Shown here: one piece after another, positions 15,101 through 28,300 of the stretch | How positions within the stretch are numbered: position 1 is the first letter of the stretch | Layout: each line of letters starts with the position of its first letter | From: Patella vulgata | Lineage: Eukaryota > Mollusca > Gastropoda > Patellidae | Direction: 5' to 3' | NCBI RefSeq assembly: GCF_932274485.2 | Contig: NC_065886.2 | Span: 20,039,501 to 20,103,500 of the forward strand | DNA length: 64,000 nt | Notes under the pieces: generated by a model | Databases searched by the model: none | What the model was told of the DNA's origin: nothing | What the model saw: only the letters and a program-made list of their open reading frames with translations | Made by a program: the position numbers and the translations under genes

Positions 15101-17552
15101 ACTCATGCCAAATATGGAATGGTAACTTTCCTATCGCATTTTTTTAGACATAGAATTTACCCTTGGCATTAGACCCCTTTTCCTGTTTTTCTCACAATAT
15201 TTCAATAAACAATTTAATTTGCATTTCAAATAAACTCATATCATAGCTAATATTTTGACAATGGAAAATAATTAATCAAGGCCATAATATTATTATACAT
15301 ATGTGTTTTGCACAAATCCCAACATCCATATTACTACAAAATGGCAAAAATTTTCTGTGCCATTTAAATGACTTCACAACTGTCAAAGGGGTTTTTAGGC
15401 TTACATATTGAGGAATTTAAATCTTTGATCCACATGTTATAATAATGATTTTATAATGATATTCACATCTTATAATTTGTTATCTACTTACAGGATAAGA
15501 GACAAGAGTTGCATGATATTGCTGGTACTAATATTAACTCATTTCTTTGTGTTCCTGTTCGGCGGAAAGGTGGCGAAGATCTTATTGCACTGGCATGTGT
15601 TCTAAACAAAAAAGGTGCAGATAGGTTAGTAAAGAAAGGGTACTTTATAGGGCATCATGGTGAAATCAGAGGTATTTAGTTCATGTGATATCTGTTGAAT
15701 GTCTGAATGAATTAGTAGTCTTCTGATACTGAAATCAAGGTAACTCAACTGGGTCTAAAACACTGATTTAGAACGCTTATATCAGGTAATTGTCCCCCGC
15801 TTTTCTATTAAAATGGTTCCGTCCGTTTGTCACACTTTTTGGGACACAATAACTCTCCTTGTAATTGAGGTAGAATGTTCAAACTTGGTGTAGGTGTTTA
15901 TTAGGTGAATGTCTTGACAGTGTTCGATTATGAGCATTTTCCACTAAGGCTAAGCAGAGATAAGCAATTTGATTGGTTGAGACTTTAGATTTAGAACACA
16001 ATAACTTTGGTTCTAATTGGGTGAGAGTGATGATACTGAAACTTTTTTCTTAAGTAATAAGTAATTTGTTTGTTCAAGTCTTTGGAACGTAAAAACTCAG
16101 CTTTTAATTGCAGTAGAATGTTTAAACTCGGTGTAGATGTTCATTAGATGACTGTCTTGACTGAGTTTGATGATTAACATTTTCCGCTAAAGTTAACCAG
16201 AGCTAAGCAATTTCATTAGTCGATGCTTTAGGACAAGATAACTTTGATTCTAACTTATTTATGGAGAGTGACAAAACTTAGAGTGTAGAGTTCAATCGTG
16301 AACATTTTCTGCTTAGACTAAGAATAGATAATCAGTTTGATAACTCAATGTTTTTCAAACAAATGAATGTGCAATTAATTAATGTGTCATCTATTTATTT
16401 TGGGATTGCGACAGGAGCATTAGCCGCACTATTGGCTTGTTTTCAACAGTAATGGCCGCTCCGCAAAGGACAATCGGCGAGATATTATGAAGCTGTGGAA
16501 AAAGAGAAATTGAATGAATTATTCCAGGGGAATTATTCACAAAAACTTTTAAAAATGAAAATACATTAAGGATGCAATCTGATTATTAGCTTGAAGTTAA
16601 AATCCGGTCAGGGATTTTAACTTTTTAAGCCAATAAAAATACCACATAATGTTTTGGTTGATGTTTTCATGGAAAAGGCCACAAGACTTACTTAATTGGT
16701 TTTGTGAGAATTTATACAGAATATTATAGGATAGTTATACTAATTTTGATTAAAATTTCATACAGAGAAGTTATATCATGAAAGGTATATATGTATGTAC
16801 TAGTATGGTACATGTATGTGATGCATATTAAGAGATACAACTAAAATGTACAGGTGGGATTAAATGTCAAAATATTCTTTGAGTTTTTCATACAGATTTA
16901 ACCAGATTATTCACTTAATCATTCAGGAGAATTTTGCGAAGTTTTATATGAAACATTTAGTTTCATTTCCTGTGTCTGATAATAAAAGGATTCAGTGTCA
17001 ATAAAACAAGTAATTTTTTTACATGGCTGGATGACTGACAGTTGATAATTATTACCAGAATATGAGCACAAATATAATAATAAAATAACTTGGAATGTGG
17101 GGAAAACATTTAGTGATGAAGCAATTAGATAGAGATGGAGAAATTCATTAATTAATTTGATTTAAAAGGATGATATCTCTGTCTATTTGATTAACAAGGA
17201 ACTATTAAGTGGATGTATTGATGTCGAAATCATTAATACAAGCACTAAATTAATGTATTGTCTCATGGCAAAGACTTATTATATTTTTAGATGATGATCT
17301 ATTGCTTTTTGAAATCATTATCATCTAGACATAATGAATAGCATGTTGTTGAGGAAGAAAATTTGTTAGCTTTTTATTGTGGATTTAGCAAAAAAGTTGA
17401 AAAGTTAAGATTGAGAGCAATACAACATATTTTTTTTCAGATTTTGTGGTGATGATGCACAAGCTATAAGGAAATGTTTTCAGTATACAGCCACCGTATT
17501 GACCAGTACTTTGGCATTCCAAAACGAAAGAAAATTAAAAAATCAGACTCAG
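165..17552 (+). CDS. PDE2A: PDE2A exons 1-6 of the window: GAF-A domain and start of linker helix 1
   Basis: Exon 165-217 encodes [18 protein letters not shown] (first Gly split), 882-956 [16 protein letters not shown] onward, 5114-5155 [14 protein letters not shown], 9183-9251 [18 protein letters not shown] onward, 15494-15624 [17 protein letters not shown] through LCVPV to NKKGAD, and 17441-17552 [14 protein letters not shown] to [17 protein letters not shown]. This is GAF-A, which in PDE2A mediates dimerisation rather than cGMP sensing, followed by the helix leading to GAF-B. The NKxnFx3DE motif of GAF domains reads NKK...F-CGD-DA here, so the final acidic residue is missing, which fits a GAF that does not need to bind nucleotide. 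The large introns hold most of the mobile elements listed separately. Confidence 0.92.
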
Positions 17553-20500
17553 GTATGCAGTTCACAACTTAAATTAGATTTGAGGTGTAAGGCCGGTTTT
17601 TCATGTACCGGTACACATTTTCATCTTGGTCAGTCTAATTCAAATGTAATGGGACCGTTTCTATGTAACCAGCGAAAATGCACGTGGAAACGCGAACATG
17701 GAAAACAGGCTTAAGGCATCATATCATATTACCAATTATGGGTCCGTTGTATACATTGTGATAATGTCAAATATCTATGATTCACTTCTATTTAAAAAAA
17801 GCAACATAATATACATACTGATGAACTGACATATTGGCAATGACTTGTTCCATTATGATAAAGCAGCGTGTGTGCTGGACAGAGGACCATTTGATAATGG
17901 CTTGTGTAATACTTTCCCTATGCTTACCGATGCTTACTGACAAATAGCAATAAGATATTGTATTATAATCTGCTTTCTAACCACTTAATTTCATGCTTAT
18001 GAAACATTAAATGTTATGCTGAGCACAATAAACTCAAACTATTATTTCCTGAGAATATTCATCATTGTCATGTGTAATTACTAGAACCTTACTTCAAAGA
18101 GATGTACACATTTTAGTTCACATGTTAAAAATTTGAAATTCAGATTACAAGCAAATTATATCTGTGCAATAAAAAATTGTGTAAAAGAATTTTGAGTGAT
18201 GCATGCCCCACAAGTGTTTGTCAATTGATACCTACCCTTTAAAACAGTTGTCAGTAAGTCTTTATAGTTGAACAGGACAGGATAGCTGAGTCAGGGGTAC
18301 ACTGTTGTATGGCCTCCAAAAAATTTAAAATAAAGAAAATAAATTTTCTCAGAACTTGTTCCTTGTGCGGCTGTGAATGATTGTTGTATTTTTCCAGGTA
18401 CTGTCCAAAATTATCATCTCTAATTAATTTGTTACTTTATCCAACTCTTTGTTAACCAGACATTTGAGCTCATGCTGGTCAATCATACTTGCATTCACCT
18501 AACATCTCTCCACTGTAAATGTGACTTTAAAGACATGAAAGGTTGTATTTGGATTAACAATCAGTTATAATTTATAAAAAAAAGGTTTTCCGCAAATCAA
18601 CATATCAACGAATTATGAAAGATTGAAATTCGAAAATTTATTTCAACATGAGAAATGTTGGAAAAAAGATTCTATTTTGATGGCATTTTCTAGGGATTAT
18701 GATTATATTTTCAATGGAGGTGTGTTTTTAAATGAAAAAATAAACAAGCTTTATATATTTAGAAATATTAACAGGTATTTTGATTGGAATAGTGTAGTTT
18801 GTTTCAAACGATAACAAAAGTTCGAACAATGACAAATGTGCTTTGACTTTGCCGTGCGCGAGTGCAATTATTTAGCAGAAGATGTCACTTGTCATTGTAG
18901 AGCGACGGTTACTGACAATTTTTTTCTTTTGGGATGTGATTTTTTTTTTACTTTCATATATATAAGTCGAAACAGAGTATAAGATGAGGACTAACTTCCG
19001 CGGAAAAAATCAATCTATACCCTGAAAAATATGGTACTCTGTTTAAAGAATTAGTAGTAGTGTATCAAGGCTCGTCTAAGCTTGTATTATATTATATATT
19101 TATGGTGATGGATTGTTAATATATCATGTATTCACAAATTTCAGGCTTTATTGCATGTTGCAAGAAAGTTATTTACACGCTTAGGTGAGTATTTGTATAT
19201 ATTTGGAACTGCACATAATGATTATCCCTACGTAAAATGTGGATTGTATCGTATGAATATTCATAGTCTTAGACCACCTTATGTTCGGTTACACATCCCA
19301 GAGGATAATGAAATGGATTCAATACAGTTTGCACAAACCATTGCAAAACAATTAAAATGTCAAGAAAAGATAGCTGACTCTCTTATAGCTGATGCAAAGT
19401 CTGGAAAGAAATCAAAATACAAGGTTTTAGCCAAGTTAAAATCTACTGATAATACCAGACACACAACACAGACATCACCTTACACAAAACAAAAACCTGA
19501 CATTCACAATGAATCTACAAAATGGTTCAGCCAGCCAACCAGTTCAAACTACCGAGGTTATCCACTATCTTTACCTCTCGAATCAGATTCGGAATCCGAT
19601 ACAAGAGTAAGTCCAACCAAATCCACAGATAGCGACATGGAAAGTTGTATTAGCAAAATGTATTCTCCTAAAACAGAACCTAGTTATGTCAGTGTTGGTG
19701 AAGAATTTTCCTCTCCGATGCCTTCAGCCCGTGCAAGTTATCAAGGTACTAGACGAATATCATTAACACCGAATTCCATGTGTTACTTCACAGACAATGA
19801 TAGCGCTCCTAGAAGATATTATGATGTGTGGTCAGAGTTAGAAATTGATTTAAATGTTAAATCTAGTAAATCAGAAGCATGTATAGATAGTCACCATGAT
19901 TTACCCGATGTTATTTCTACTCATCCACCAGCACAAACGTCATTTAGTGAACCGTTTATTCATAATAAACAAGACACTGATTCAATTTCCATAGACAGCC
20001 AAGAGGATTTCAACTTGGCTTTTCTTGATCAACAGCACTCAAACCATACTCTATCGAGTGTAGCCAGCAGTGAAGCAATGACAACACAGTCAGCTCAGAA
20101 TCTAACTATTTTTGTGGAAGATACTGATAACAAGCTGTCTCATAAGTTTTCTATAAAAGATATCAGTTTAAAGAAAGTTATATCTATCAGCAAACTTCAT
20201 ATAAACCCAAATAAGACTCTTCGAAAACTTCTGGCATCCTTCCCGCCCAAGTCGCATTATATGCAGAAAAATCAAGCTCCAAGTGTAATTGTCCAAGAAA
20301 TTTTGGAAAGTAGGTTTTAATTTTGGAAAGGAAGTTTGGTCACGTTCTGAGTTCACAGTTAGTTGTCTCTTTCTCATTTGAGACTTTTTGTTAAAATGTT
20401 CAGATGATGAGCATAGTATGGTAATGCTCATTATTGTTTAAGAAAATTGCTGTTTTTATACTTCCACATTTTAATCTGGTTCTATATTGTCATCACCATG

Positions 20501-22342
20501 TCCGCCCATCTGTTTGTTGTTTACATAGCACAGTAGATGCTACAATAATCCATATATCTTTTTGAAATTGATTTAGGTTGTTTGTCTGTCTATCCTTTTG
20601 AAAGAAAAAACACACAAGTTCAATTTCAACAAATTTCGATAATAACTTCCTGAGATTTTGCCCTTATGATCTGATGTTTCTAAAATACATATTTGTTGTC
20701 TATTATTGATAAGAAGAACCCTATTCATTTTTGATAATTGAAAATTATTTCCTTTTGTTACGAAATCTTACAGATGAACCCTATTGATTTTCTATAATTA
20801 AGAATAACTTCCAGAGTTATTCCTACTTTGTAAGAAAAACACCTTAGAGGCTTAGCTGCTGGTGGGCATATATTTTGGTACCTGGCAACCTATGTTTATT
20901 TATTGAAATATTTTTCGTTTTACATGTTTTAGCATGATAATTTTTCAGTGTTCATGTGTTTCGTTAAGAATTCTTTCTTCTTTTTTGAAAAGTAGACAAA
21001 CACTAGATTGGTGACGGATTAAACTGGTAGCCTTCTAGTCTTATGCCATTTTCCATCATAAATTTATTGTGCAATTAATAAGATTTACCAATATTTTGTA
21101 AATTGTCCAAATTTATGTTTGCAAAGGGATTTAATCAGATTCATTTAGCTTATTTTAAAAACAATGAAATTATTAAAATTAGGAATTCTCAAAGTGATAT
21201 ATGATACACTTGATATTTTCAGATGATTTAACCAAATTGTTAAGAGAAATTATGCAAGAGGCCAGAAATCTGACTCAAGCTGAAAGGTAATTTAACTATA
21301 TTACATATCTAAGGTAAAAATTGATTTTTTTCATGTTGCCTTAGAAGTTTATATATAGTAGATTAATATTAAATACAGAGGATTGGAAGAGATAAATATA
21401 TTTAATATTGAGAACTGTGAATATTTTGTATGTTAAGGTGGTGGAACCTGAATAAACTATGTAGTATTAAAATTTGACACTTGATTGCATGGTCTGTACA
21501 CCTTCCAGGCAGGTGTTCCATTAGTTGAATCCCAACTGGAGCTAGGTCTACAGTTGTTACATTTATCTTGTGTGTGACATCCAGACCTTGCAACTCTACC
21601 ACATCACGCGGGGAGCCTAATTAAATCGACCAATGACGATATTAGTTATTATGCAAAACAATTATTTTTACGGTTCCACCTCTATTCCTATTGTAAAAAT
21701 ACTATAAAATCTGATAAGCACACCAGTTATCTTATATGAAACAATATTGAGAAAAAACTCGAGAATGAGGAAGACAGGGATATTTTTAAAATCATGCTAG
21801 CTAAGTGGTAATTGTAGATTATATTTGACATTATTTCTTTCTGTAGACTACATATTTAATTTTTAAATTATAGTCATTTGATTAATTACATAAATTTTAT
21901 TTTGTTACCATTGCTTGTGTTTATTTTATATCTATTACCCATTTAATACAATTTTTGTGTTGTTAGGCCTGTAGTTCAATGCTTCATTGCTAAATTAATT
22001 ACGCTTGGAAGTGCAAATTTACGCACATTTGGAAATCTACTACCAAATCATGGTTTATTCTGCATTATATACACTAATCTACTGCATTGCGGCTCTGAGG
22101 AGGGGGGTTGGATGGCTGAATGGTTAGCGTGTGCGCGCTGTATCATGAAGTCTGTCATTGAGTCGACTGGCATGGTTTCGAATCCCCGGTTGTACGTGAC
22201 AAGGAGTAGGGTCGCCTGTCCAAGCTCGTGGGTTTTCTCCCACTGCTAAAGACCCCTACGGGCAAGCGAATTATTGAAATATAAAATTAAACCATATGTT
22301 AGTCCCGAAATGACCTAGTTTGTGTCGAGTGGACGTTAAACC

Positions 22343-22381
<39 letters not shown>

Positions 22382-25300
22382 TCTCTCTCGCGGCTCTGAG
22401 GGGTTGACTGGTTGGTGACATCCTGAAATATTACCACCCCAAATATCACAAATGTAATGATTTTTACCTTTATAAAGTTAACATAAAGATTTAGCATTGA
22501 TTGTTGTTGTATTTTAGATGTTCTGTGTTCTTAATTGATGAAGATGAACTAGTAGCTAAAGTTTTTGATGGCATCAGTGCTGGAGAACAGCAGGCAAGTC
22601 TATACAGTATATAAGATAAGATAATTTATTGCATAAAACACCCAGTTACCCACATGGGGCAGCATGGTAAATAACACTTCTCAGTAGCCTTTTTGTCAGA
22701 CCTAGTGAACATGGCAACTACCGTAATAGTAAGTGCAAAAGATTTAAAAATCAGAAAAAATAAAAATCACAAACAAAAACGGAAGCTTATGAATAAATTT
22801 GAGAATGTAAGATTATTACATAGGAAAAATATACTTATATTGTTGTTAATCGATAAGATATCATTTTCAGTTTGATTGTTTTGACTTGTGCTGTAATTTC
22901 TTTTGTAACTTGTATACTAAAATTGTATTTATTTATAAATTTAGATTGAACAAGAAATTATTTTACCCAAAACCCAAGGAATAGCAGGTCATGTTGCTAC
23001 TTCAGGTGAGATGGTTTCTAGTTGAATAAATAATGTACGCTGTGTTTTTAAAGGAAAGGTACGACTTACTAGATTAGATGTACATACAGTACTATTTCCT
23101 AAAAATCAACTTCTGTGGACGTGTTTGCCAAAGTGTATTACTTTGAGAATTAGTGGCTGTGGTTGCCATGTGGAATTTGCTGGCTAAATGCTGTTATAAT
23201 GGTTAAATTCACATTAATCTCCACTCTTGCATTGTACCAGTAACTATGAAAAAGCAGCACATAGGACGAAATAGTTAAATGGCTGCAACTGTGATTGTCT
23301 GTCCCAAAACCCTACACAATAACAGAGAATTTGAGTAATATGTAAGATCTATGCACCAGTAAAAGTTTTGTACACACAGAAACCAATATGTGAGGTGCAC
23401 AATTCAACCATAGGTCGGACATACAATGCAAGTTTGGTGAAGATGGATGCAGCCGGCCAGATGAACAATCCATAGAATGACATTTCTATGACACCTGGAC
23501 ATTAGTGAATTCAAACACTTAGGGTTAAAGGAGCCTTTGTTATTTCATTATACTGTTGTGTTATATTATATGCAAAATAATTGAACAGTTTGTTAGTGTT
23601 TATCAACTTGTTTTTGTTCAGGTCAGTTATTGAATATAAAAGATGCATATTCCCACCCCTTGTTTTATAGAGGTATAGATGATTCTACAGGGTTTAGAAC
23701 TAGGTATGTACTCGTTATTTGACAATTTTGCCAATAGATTCAGGTGCAGATGAAGTACTGTATGTTGTGAAATTATTGCCTGCTTGAATGTAATTACTAA
23801 CAGGAGGTTATACCTTTCATTACTGGTAACTATGGTCACTAGCTTCCTGTGCTCATTTCTAGGTTGTTCTAATAATAAAATGGAACCGGACACAAAAAGG
23901 TTTAACTTGTGTGCCATGACCTAGTGATTGGGGGTTCACATAATGACAATTCGCTAAATTGGCCAATATGGTTACCAGCTTAATGTGCCTATTGCAATAA
24001 TTTTACTTGGACAATCCTAATAGATGCCCCACGAAAGTATGTAGTGTGTAATGACCCAGTGACTGGTCCCCACATAATGAAAGGATCAATTTGACTTTTA
24101 AACACAATAACTGTTTCTAATTGAGGATGAGTGATGAAACATAGTATATAGCTAATTACATCATTGACTAATATAAGTTTAATAATGAAAATTTCTGCTT
24201 AGGTTAGGCAGAGCAATAAGTAATTTGATTGCTAGATGTTTTATGAAATGATAAATCCAGTTATTACATGAGTGTCATCTATTCATTCTGAGATTGAGGC
24301 ATGGGACGTCAGTCTCACTGTTGTCTTGTTACCTTTTGAGTCATCCATAGAGATCCATCTCTGCAATACATTATTTCATTAAATAAATCCAAGCAAGTAC
24401 TATTTTTATCATGGATCTGCATATTTCACTCAAAGAATCAGGTTATCTGTTATCTAAGGCGTTTTTACGAGAAAACAAATCAGTTTCGATTACCTATCTC
24501 GTTTTGTACAAAGACATAGGTCTCAAGTTGGTATTCGAATCGGCTCTCGTAAATGCGATGAGTTTCCTCGCAAGATGGCTGAAGACTGAAGAATTGAGGA
24601 AAAATGTTTAAAAAAATCAATTTTTTTTTATTATGTTCTTGGTGACACTGCCCAAAAATAAAAACGAAAAGTTGACTGTCCCCAAATGCCCCGCATTTTT
24701 ATTAGGAATGTCCATAATATTCATATTTTAACATGAATTTCAAAAGAAAATGATCTAACGTCGGGCACGTCGTGTCCCTTGTTGGGGACACCATCTTGGA
24801 AATTGAATCGTCAATCCGGCAGGCGAGCAAGTTGGAAGATTTGCATAATCGATTTGGCAAATCGTTATCTAAGGCGTTTTTACGAGAAAACAAATCGGTT
24901 TCGATTACCTATCTCGTTTTGTACAAAGACATAGGTCTCGAGTTGGTATTCGAATCGGCTCTCGTAAACGCGATGAGTTGCCTCGCAAGATGGCTGAAGA
25001 CTGAAGAATTGAGGAAAAATGTTAAAAAAATTCACTTTTTTTTATTATGTTCTTGGTGACACCGCCCAAAAATAAAAACGAAAAGTTGTACCAGTTGACT
25101 GTCCCCAAATGCCCCGCATTTTTATTAGGAATGTCCATAATATTCATATTTTAACGTGAATTTCAAAAGAAAATGATCTAACTTCGGGCACGTCGTGTCC
25201 CTTGTTGGGGACGCCATCTTGGAAATTGAATCGTCAATCCGGCAGGCGAGCAAGTTGGAAGATTTGCATAATCGATTTGGCAAATCGTCGTGGTAAATAC

Positions 25301-28300
25301 GACAATTAGGTGAAACCGATAGGCTAATTTTTGCCGTAAATGTGTTTGGAAAGGAAATGCAAATCGATTAGCCCTAATCGGTTTCTCGTAAAAACGCCTC
25401 TAATTTATGGTTCATATACAAAGTATCATTTCAGTGTTGGTCATAGAAATCCCTGCAGCTGGAAAAAAATCATGTTAGTGTTGAAATGACATGTTTGTCT
25501 TGATTGGACATCAGACTTCCTTCATTTTTAATCACAATTTGTTATTAATTTTTGCATTTCAGAAATATTTTGTGTTTTCCAATTAAAAATGAAGATGGTA
25601 AGTACACACACACACACACATTTAATCTGAGACACTGTGAAAACATGCCACTGATACTGGAAAGCTGGACATTTTTCGACACAAAAAAATGAACAGCCCA
25701 TGGAGACAAAATCAACTTTGTTTTACAGTTAGAAGGTGTGTGTTCACTTCTATTCGCAACATCAACACATGAAGGTTGCTTGTGGGATGCTTCAGCACTC
25801 TCATAGCAGTGCTGCTTACATTGGCTCTGGTACTCGCGTCCTCTTGAATTAATGCAATTGCGCGTTCTCAGTCTTCAGGTGTCAAAGTTGGCATATTGTT
25901 GTGTCTACTGAATAACTGTGAGAGTTGTACTGACCCTAGCTTTTTAAGAGCCACATTCTATACCCCCATGTCTGAGAAATAATGTCTACACCATAAACGT
26001 CCATTTATAGAAGTGGTGCATTCTCATTTTGTCGCAGTATACGCAGATGACACTCAAATCATTGACAGCTTTCAGTCCTCAAACTACAAAGACCCCTTCA
26101 ATAATACTGAATTCTGCACGAAAAACATAAAAGCCTGGATGATGAAGAACATGCGAAAGCTTAATGATGACAAAACAGAAGTCATGTTAATCAGTACCAA
26201 AAAACAGTTGTCCAACATAAATGAAACTGTTATTACAATAGCTGACTCAAAAATCTCTTGTTGATAATATTAAAGATCATGGTGTCTATTTGGATGCGGA
26301 GCTTTACATGGAAAAGCCGGTTAATCATCTTCGCAAGACCTGCTAATTCCATCTGCGATCCATTCATCAAATACGTAACCTAATCTCAAAAGATGCCACC
26401 CATACATTGGTTCATGTTTTAGTATTATCAGGAATTGATTACTGCAATAGTCTTCTCTTGGATATCAGTCAAAAACTTATTAATAAATTACAGCTGGTAC
26501 AAAACACCGCAGCTTGGATTGTTTTTCAGTCCACCAGAAATCATCACATAACACCACTCCTGAAAGATCTTCATTGGCTTCCTGTCAAAAGCAGGATAAA
26601 TTTTAAACTTATTTGTATAGCTTATAAATGCTTTAATGGAACAGCACCTATTTATCTACCGGTAAATAGCCTGCTAACAAACTACAAACCACAAAGAACT
26701 CTCAGATCGCAGAATAATAATAATAATAAGTCTCAATTTGTATAGCGCAAAAATACTTTATGGCAGTTTTTATTGAATGAATACCTTTTAACTGTACCTA
26801 CTTATAAACTTAAAAGGGGGGTTGGATGGCTGAATGGTTAGTGTGGGCGCGCTGTATCATAAAGTCTGTCATTGAGTCAGCTGGCGTGGTTTCGAATCCC
26901 CGGTTGTACATGGCAAGGAGTAGGGTCGCCTGTCCAACCTCGTGGGTTTTCTCCGGGTCCTCCGGTTTCCTCCCACTGCTAAAGACCCCTACGCGCAAGC
27001 GAATTATAGAAATAAAATTAAACCATATGTTAGTCCCGAAATGACCTCGTTTGTGTCGAGTGGACGTTAAACCCCATTTCTCTCTCTCTCTATAAACTTA
27101 AATCATTTGGACACAGATAGCTTTCTCCTACATAGTACCTCTCTCTTCCTTTAGGAATTAAGAATTCTAAGAGCTTGGAAACTTTCAAGTCACAATTAAA
27201 AACATATCTATTTACTTTATCATAATAACTCTTCCAATATGTGTATATGTGAAGAGCTGATAACTGCGCCATGAGCACACGAATGAAATGTGCGCGTTAT
27301 AAATATTATAGGTAGTCAGTTGATTATTCCAGATTCTGTAAATAATGAATTTCTTGTCTTCAGTGGATAATTGTCCTACACAAATTCATTAAGATGTGAT
27401 TTATTTTATAGAAATGGTGTTGGGTGTGGCTCAGTTATGTAATAAGAAAACAGGACCATGTTTTACACAGTTTGATGAAGATATTGCTTCAGCTTTTGCT
27501 GTTTATTGTTGTATTAGTATCAGTCATGTAAGTTGACATTTCCCTTTATCATCTGTTATCTTATTCCAAAAAACTAATTTGGCCAATCAAAAACACAATG
27601 ATACACGTGATCTTGTAATAATATGCAGATAATCTCTTAAAATGAACATTAAGCCATATGTGGATATACTCTCTGCTAACTTTACGCAAAATGTCTTAGA
27701 TTAAATTATGACTTGAAAACATGATAATGGAGATTTATTTAGCCTCACAACTACATTGTGTTAACATGAAATATGAGAATTGTGAAATTAAGTTAATTAT
27801 TTAATTGTAGTAAATGGTGTTACTGAAGGTGTCTAGACAGTATACATCACTTCAAATGTAAACAACTTTGTATTCAATGTTAAAAAGATTTGAATAATAC
27901 TTTCTATCAGTATGTCTAGATACATATAGCAAGGAAATTTTATAGCATTCTGCATTGTACATATTTCTCCAGTATTCGAAAAGGACGGAAATCAGGCTGC
28001 TGTGTCTTGTGACTGAAATTCTTATTGTAACATATTGTGATACAGCCAGCATATTGGGATAGCCTAGGTATTAACAATAAATGTTTTAGAAATAAAAAAA
28101 ATAGTTTTATATAATAGATGTGGCTTTGAATAGGAACAATTTTGCATAATTCATGTCATTTTAATGGGGGCAAAAAATGCAATGAGCTTCCTTGCTTTGT
28201 TATGCATTCTTGCGTTTTACCATTTCTTTTTATCAGTGATTATCTTTCAGCTATGGTTTCAAGATTTTGTCTTTTGAAAACTAGATTTAAGATGGAGATT

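Noticed and set aside
22110-22180. tRNA gene suggested by box A and box B motifs (also at 26820, 38960 and 47640)
   Set aside because: The boxes are followed by a long conserved tail, CT- or ATTTC-rich end and target duplications, and the tRNA cloverleaf is not intact. These are SINE heads.
24411-25059. ORFs of 66 and 95 codons with near-identical sequence
   Set aside because: They are the same piece of a duplicated TIR transposon read twice; no domain, and they run across the inverted end of the element.
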